Both the position numbers and the translations under genes were made by a program. Shown in pieces: positions 60,245 through 64,000 of a stretch of 64,000 nt of DNA. The DNA lies in NCBI GenBank assembly GCA_963784135.1, contig CAWAQG010000001.1:1-64000 (forward strand), given 5' to 3'. This stretch comes from JADFXI01 sp963784135 (lineage in GTDB: Bacteria; Nitrospirota; Thermodesulfovibrionia; Thermodesulfovibrionales; Dissulfurispiraceae). The notes under the pieces were generated by a model that saw only the letters and a program-made list of their open reading frames with translations, made no database searches and was not told where the DNA came from. Within the stretch, counting starts at the first letter, position 1; each line of letters opens with the position of its first letter.

Positions 60245-60897
60245 ATCCGCTGTCTGAGAGGCGGATTTACAATATACCCGTCTTGCATTTCATACCCGGA
60301 AATCCTTACCGCCCTGCCCTCAATGCTCAGCCTGCCCTCAGCATAGAGCCGCAGGGCCTCGGGGTATAACATATGCTCCAGTTTCAGTATTCGAGAGGAA
60401 AGCGTGTCCTCGGTGTCGTCGGGAGAGACAGGTACTGCGGCCTGTATTATAACGGGCCCCGTATCCATTCCCCTGTCAACAAAATGCACTGTGCAGCCGC
60501 TTATCCTCACCCCATACTCCGCTGCCTGCTTCTGTCCGTGCAGGCCCGGAAAGGCCGGGAGAAGGGCCGGATGTATATTCATAATCCTGTTCGGGAATGC
60601 ATCGATCAGGGGTTTTCCGACAATGCGCATAAACCCGGCAAGCGCCACCAGGTCCACCTCACGCTTTTCAAGTTCACGGGCTATGGCTGAAAAATAATCG
60701 TCCCTTGTGAGTGAGGCTTCAGGGTCGATATAGAGGTAGTCTATAGAGTGTCTTTTCGCCCTCTCAATAGCATAGGCCCCGGCATTATCAACAATGAGCA
60801 GTTTAACCGCAGCAGGAAGTCTCCCCGCCTCTATCTCATCAATGATGGCCTGAAAGTTTGAGCCCCTGCCGGACGCAAGGATACCAAGATTGAGCAT
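60241..60897 (-). CDS. purN: phosphoribosylglycinamide formyltransferase
   Basis: The 218-residue protein has LGILASGRGSNFQAIIDEI, LAGFMRIVGKPLIDAFPNRIMNIHPALLPAFPGLHGQKQAAEYGVRISGCTVHFVDRGMDTGPVIIQ with the catalytic Asn, His and Asp. It formylates GAR in purine synthesis with 10-formyl-THF. Confidence 0.96.
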   Translation of the reverse strand: MLNLGILASGRGSNFQAIIDEIEAGRLPAAVKLLIVDNAGAYAIERAKRHSIDYLYIDPEASLTRDDYFSAIARELEKREVDLVALAGFMRIVGKPLIDAFPNRIMNIHPALLPAFPGLHGQKQAAEYGVRISGCTVHFVDRGMDTGPVIIQAAVPVSPDDTEDTLSSRILKLEHMLYPEALRLYAEGRLSIEGRAVRISGYEMQDGYIVNPPLRQRI

Positions 60898-60938
60898 ACA
60901 TGCCTCCCTGCCGACCTGCTTTTTTAAATATAGCTAAT

Positions 60939-61211
60939 CTATTTTATCTCTGATTTCAGCGTTGCCCCCGCACTAAATTTGGGGACTTTCCTGGCCGGGA
61001 TTTTGATGACCTCGCCGCTCCTGGGATTCCTGCCTTTCCTGGCCTTCCTCTTTGAAACGGAAAAAGTGCCAAACCCGACAAGCGTGACCTTCTTTCCCTT
61101 TTTTAACGAAGCAGCAACTGAAGCCATAAAAGACTTAAGCGCCGTTTCCGCCTGTTTCCTGGAAATGTCTGCGTCCTTGGCCATCTTTAAAACAAGTTCA
61201 ACCTTTGTCAT
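60939..61211 (-). CDS. hup: HU-family DNA-binding protein
   Basis: The 90-residue protein has KVELVLKMAKDADISRKQAETALKSFMASVAASLKKGKKVTLVGFGTFSVSKRKARKGRNPRSGEVIKIPARKVPKFSAG, the complete HU/IHF fold with the arm RKARKGRNPRSGE. It bends and compacts DNA. Confidence 0.96.
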   Translation of the reverse strand: MTKVELVLKMAKDADISRKQAETALKSFMASVAASLKKGKKVTLVGFGTFSVSKRKARKGRNPRSGEVIKIPARKVPKFSAGATLKSEIK

Positions 61212-61291
61212 AGTACCCCCCCTGTAAATTTATGATAAGATATTTTACTTTAAGTACCCCGGCTTTACAACAACAAAAAACAGCATGGGGT

Positions 61292-63169
61292 CTATAGCTC
61301 TTCCTTTATTTCATCCAGATATCTTGACTCCAGCATAGGTGAAATATTCCCGAACTTCATCCTCGACTCTGCCGATGAAAGATACAGCCTCTCTTTTGCC
61401 CTCGTGCATCCGACATAAAAAAGTCTTCGTTCTTCCTCAAGGCTTGATAAATTGTCCAGCGATTTTGCCGAAGGGAAAATCCCCTCCTCCAGCGCAGGTA
61501 TAAAAACCACCGGGAATTCGAGCCCTTTAGCAGCGTGGAGAGTCATAATTTTTACTGATTGATCACTGCCTATCCTGTCCTGCTCCGAACTCAAAAGATT
61601 ATCTTCCATAAATTCCGAGAAAGTCTTCCCCTCAGTCGCCAGATTTTTAAAAACATTGGAAAGTTCCGATATGTTTTCGATACGATCATCATAATCATCT
61701 TTGTACTCGCTTTTCAGGTAATCAAAGTAGCCTATCTCCTTAATAAGTTCCATCAGGACTGCAAATGGAGCACCTTCGATCATTTCTGAGTATTTCTCTG
61801 CAACGTTTATAAAGACATCGGCATTCAAGCGCTGTCTCGGAGACAGTTTTGCTTCCTTCAGCGCCTGTATCCAATCGGTTTTGTGATGGTCTCTTATTAT
61901 CGACAACGCCTTGCCGCCTATATATCTGGACGGTATATTAATTATCCTTTCAAACGCGGCTTTATCTTTGTGGTTTGCTATAAATCTCAGGTATGAGACC
62001 AAATCCCTTATTTCCGCATGCTCATAAAATGCAAGGCCCCTGACTACCTGGTATGGAATGTTATTTTTCATTAAAGCGCTTTCTATCCCACGCGATAAAA
62101 AACTCATTCTTATTAAGATTGCTATATCGGAATAGGAATAGCCGTGCATATTCAAAAGAGACCTTATTTTATCAGCTATGTAATTTGTTTCTTCAATGTC
62201 ATTTTCATTTTCTTTATTTTCGATCTCGCCCTCGACCTCACTGTCCGTATGCAGTTTCAGGATTTTATCTCCCCACATATCACCTGCCCCGCAAAGTATC
62301 TTATTGGCCAGCTTGAGAATTTTTTTTGTAGATCTATAGTTCTTTTCGAGCTTCATTTCAACTGCGCCGAAATCCTCTACGAAACGGAGCATATTCGAGG
62401 GCTTTGAGCCCCGCCAGGAATATATGGACTGAAAAGGATCGCCAACTGCAAAAAGGCCCTTTTTATTTCCGGCGAGGAGTTGAATAATCTGATATTGGAC
62501 ATCATTGGTATCCTGGAACTCATCTATCAAAATGTAATCGAATCTCTGCTGCCATTTTTGTCTTATGAAAGGCTCTTTTAAAAGCACCTCAGTCGTATAA
62601 AGCAGAAGATCATCATAATCAAGCGCATTCGATTTCTCCAGGTCTTTCCTGTATTCATCAGCTACAACCGAATATGAGGACGCCGGAAAGGGAAGACTTT
62701 TAATATAAGCGACCATATCAGCCCTATGCTCCTGCTTTGCTTTCGATATGATGTCTTTTGCCATACCGGCCTCTTTCGGCTTCATGTTCAGCCTTTTCAT
62801 AATGTCTTTGATTATTTTGAGACTGTCATCGGCGTCATAGATAACGAACTTCCTGTCGAAATTCTTATCAAGAACGGCTATATCCTCTCGCAATACCCGG
62901 ACCCCAAATGCATGAAAGGTACTGATCCACGGGGGGCTGACAGATAACGCTCTCCGGACCCTTTCCGCCATCTCATTTGCCGCCTTTTTCGTAAACGTGA
63001 TCGCAAGGATCCGGTTTGCCCTGACGCCTCTCTCTTTAATAAGGTAAACAATCTTTGAAGTCAGAACCTTCGTTTTCCCGCTGCCTGCCCCGGCAATTAA
63101 GAGCAAAGGCGAGTCAAAATATTTTACTGCTTCCTTTTGCTGAGCGTTGAGGCCGTCGAGCAGCATCAC
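61292..63169 (-). CDS. UvrD/Rep/PcrA-family SF1 helicase
   Basis: The 625-residue ATP-dependent helicase has LNAQQKEAVKYF (Q motif), IAGAGSGKTKVLTSKIVYLI (Walker A), FVIYDADDSLKIIKDIMK, IDEFQDTNDVQYQIIQLL (motif II), AVGDPFQSIYSWRGS, KNYRSTKKILKLANKI, VMTLHAAKGLEFPVVFIPALEEGIFPSAKS and YVGCTRAKERLYLSSA (motifs V-VI). It is shorter than E. coli UvrD (720). Which of UvrD, Rep and PcrA it replaces cannot be decided. Confidence 0.93.
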   Translation of the reverse strand: MMLLDGLNAQQKEAVKYFDSPLLLIAGAGSGKTKVLTSKIVYLIKERGVRANRILAITFTKKAANEMAERVRRALSVSPPWISTFHAFGVRVLREDIAVLDKNFDRKFVIYDADDSLKIIKDIMKRLNMKPKEAGMAKDIISKAKQEHRADMVAYIKSLPFPASSYSVVADEYRKDLEKSNALDYDDLLLYTTEVLLKEPFIRQKWQQRFDYILIDEFQDTNDVQYQIIQLLAGNKKGLFAVGDPFQSIYSWRGSKPSNMLRFVEDFGAVEMKLEKNYRSTKKILKLANKILCGAGDMWGDKILKLHTDSEVEGEIENKENENDIEETNYIADKIRSLLNMHGYSYSDIAILIRMSFLSRGIESALMKNNIPYQVVRGLAFYEHAEIRDLVSYLRFIANHKDKAAFERIINIPSRYIGGKALSIIRDHHKTDWIQALKEAKLSPRQRLNADVFINVAEKYSEMIEGAPFAVLMELIKEIGYFDYLKSEYKDDYDDRIENISELSNVFKNLATEGKTFSEFMEDNLLSSEQDRIGSDQSVKIMTLHAAKGLEFPVVFIPALEEGIFPSAKSLDNLSSLEEERRLFYVGCTRAKERLYLSSAESRMKFGNISPMLESRYLDEIKEEL

Positions 63170-63276
63170 TTCTCCTTTAAATTAATCAATTGTGTTTTTA
63201 TAATCTATTACCAAATTCAACAATGGCAACGTGCTGTTTGCAACGGGGGGACAGGCTGGATTTGCAGCCGGAGCAG

Positions 63277-63507
63277 TTATGAAATCAGGGAGAGTTTGCT
63301 TAATTCGTCCACCATCACAGCAAACTCCTGACGGTGCCGGTATCCCAGTTCGACAATCGCATCATATGGCTCCATTGCCGATTCAGGGTCCACCAATGAC
63401 AGGTACTTGTTAAATACAGCATTAAAGGCGTTCCTCTTGCCGGGCACGAAATACAAGTCCTCGAAAGCTGCAGCTATTTTAAAAGCGATATCCTCGACCT
63501 CAGGCAT
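63277..63507 (-). CDS. small hypothetical protein (76 aa)
   Basis: The ATG at 63507 has GAGGAGG in place. The 76-residue acidic helical protein (MPEVEDIAFKIAAAFEDLYF) has no motif that I recognise. It is 107 bases upstream of the helicase gene on the same strand. Confidence 0.6.
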   Translation of the reverse strand: MPEVEDIAFKIAAAFEDLYFVPGKRNAFNAVFNKYLSLVDPESAMEPYDAIVELGYRHRQEFAVMVDELSKLSLIS

Positions 63508-63960
63508 CAGTTCCTCCTCAAAGCACTTAATAATTATTCTACCATAATCGTGCAGCAGGAGGTTATGCGGTCAGGGCAAACGCACTATGCGCCGGAAAGC
63601 CGAAATTTCCGTCATGCCCGAAGTTCTTAATCGGGCATCCAGACACAAATAACCTGGATTCCCGCTAACGGACTGCGGGAATGACGACTTATAAGCCGAA
63701 ATTTTGGAGTTTATGGCAATATTGCAGTTAGTTTTTAATCGAAAAAAACATAGTGCGTTTGCCCTGGTTACGCGGTAGACCCACTACCAAAATTTCATCA
63801 AGTTTTAACATTAGCTTAATACTAAAGTAATTTTTCTGTGCTAAGCTTATATAAGCATATAAAGCTTATGCAACCACTCTTTTATGTCGTTGCCGGTCGT
63901 TGCATTGTCTTTTCAGGTACGGAAAAGCATTTTTGAAATACTTTCACGGGAGGATTTACA
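63508..63960. other. non-coding stretch with repeats and palindromes
   Basis: It holds the MITE-like element described separately at 63572-63766 and the short fragment GACCCACTACCAA (63779-63791). GCTTATATAAGC (63845-63856) is a perfect palindrome with a half copy nearby (AAGCTTATG), a possible operator for the last gene. No gene is seen. Confidence 0.5.
63572..63766. mobile_element. MITE-like element with 18-bp inverted ends
   Basis: CAGGGCAAACGCACTATG at 63572-63589 is inverted at 63749-63766. Inside is an inverted copy (63611-63695) of the hairpin pair seen at 21050-21130: GTCATGCCCG...CGGGCATCC and GGATTCCCGC...GCGGGAATGAC. It carries no gene. Confidence 0.75.
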
Positions 63961-64000
63961 TGGACATTAAAAAGCAATCTAAAAAGAAAACAGTCGCTGA
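63961..64000 (+). CDS. unknown protein, N-terminal end only (partial)
   Basis: An ATG at 63961 with GGGAGGAT upstream opens a lysine-rich reading MDIKKQSKKKTVA that leaves the window. Too short to assign. The palindromic stretch 63845-63856 lies upstream. Confidence 0.5.

Overview
The window looks like chromosome from a motile, flagellated Gram-negative bacterium of moderate GC content. Gene content (legionaminic-acid-type flagellin glycosylation, two stator pairs, several radical SAM enzymes, ArsP-type permease operon, abundant GTCATTCCCGC-type palindromes) fits the Nitrospirota/Desulfobacterota area best, but no rRNA or marker settles the taxon.

Layout. (1) About 1-5103: the right part of an integrated mobile element running off the left edge: a CHC2 primase fragment, a beta-clamp-like protein, an OB-fold-like protein, small unknown genes, a roughly 360-nt block without a convincing gene but full of strong paired elements (candidate structured RNA), two small excisionase-like HTH genes and a tyrosine integrase. 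The integrase lies at the 3' end of an intact tRNA-Gly(CCC), with AAACACCA repeats in between. (2) 5104-8911: a redox/metalloid island (ArsP-type permease, two thioredoxin-fold proteins, ArsR regulator, CcdA) between the intact tRNA-Gly and a second, 5'-half tRNA-Gly fragment, next to a HigA antitoxin whose HigB partner is reduced to its last codons. (3) 9.0-20.8 kb: ilvD, a DUF465 protein, then a flagellar block on the minus strand: two MotAB stator pairs around a PilZ protein, fliS, fliD, flaG, an IS630 insertion and flagellin. Sigma-28 promoters are readable before flagellin and fliD. (4) 21.2-37.9 kb: a flagellin/surface glycosylation island with a GDP-sugar legionaminic acid pathway (legB, legC with a frameshift, legI, legG, ptmE, legF), accessory FemAB-like acyltransferase, methyltransferase, radical SAM and glycosyltransferase genes, a DUF2920 hydrolase and a TPR/OGT-type transferase. 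(5) 38.0-64.0 kb: mostly housekeeping: ligA, a nucleotidyltransferase pair, pncC/cinA, an HD-GYP protein, a rarA gene split by a frameshift, gpmA, an ABC-F ATPase, an S1-domain protein, radical SAM proteins, ppnP, a cold-shock gene with a terminator-like leader, an M3 peptidase, coaD, rsmD, purN, hup and a UvrD-family helicase.

How it works together. Blocks 3 and 4 read as one unit: flagellin and its cap and chaperone are made under sigma-28 control, and the adjacent island makes and attaches a nonulosonic acid. Stators and PilZ supply c-di-GMP-responsive torque. Blocks 1 and 2 are acquired DNA piled at one tRNA-Gly locus. Intergenic spaces from 21 kb on hold several MITE-like palindromes and heptamer repeats. 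Every functional call is from reading sequence motifs; no database search was possible.
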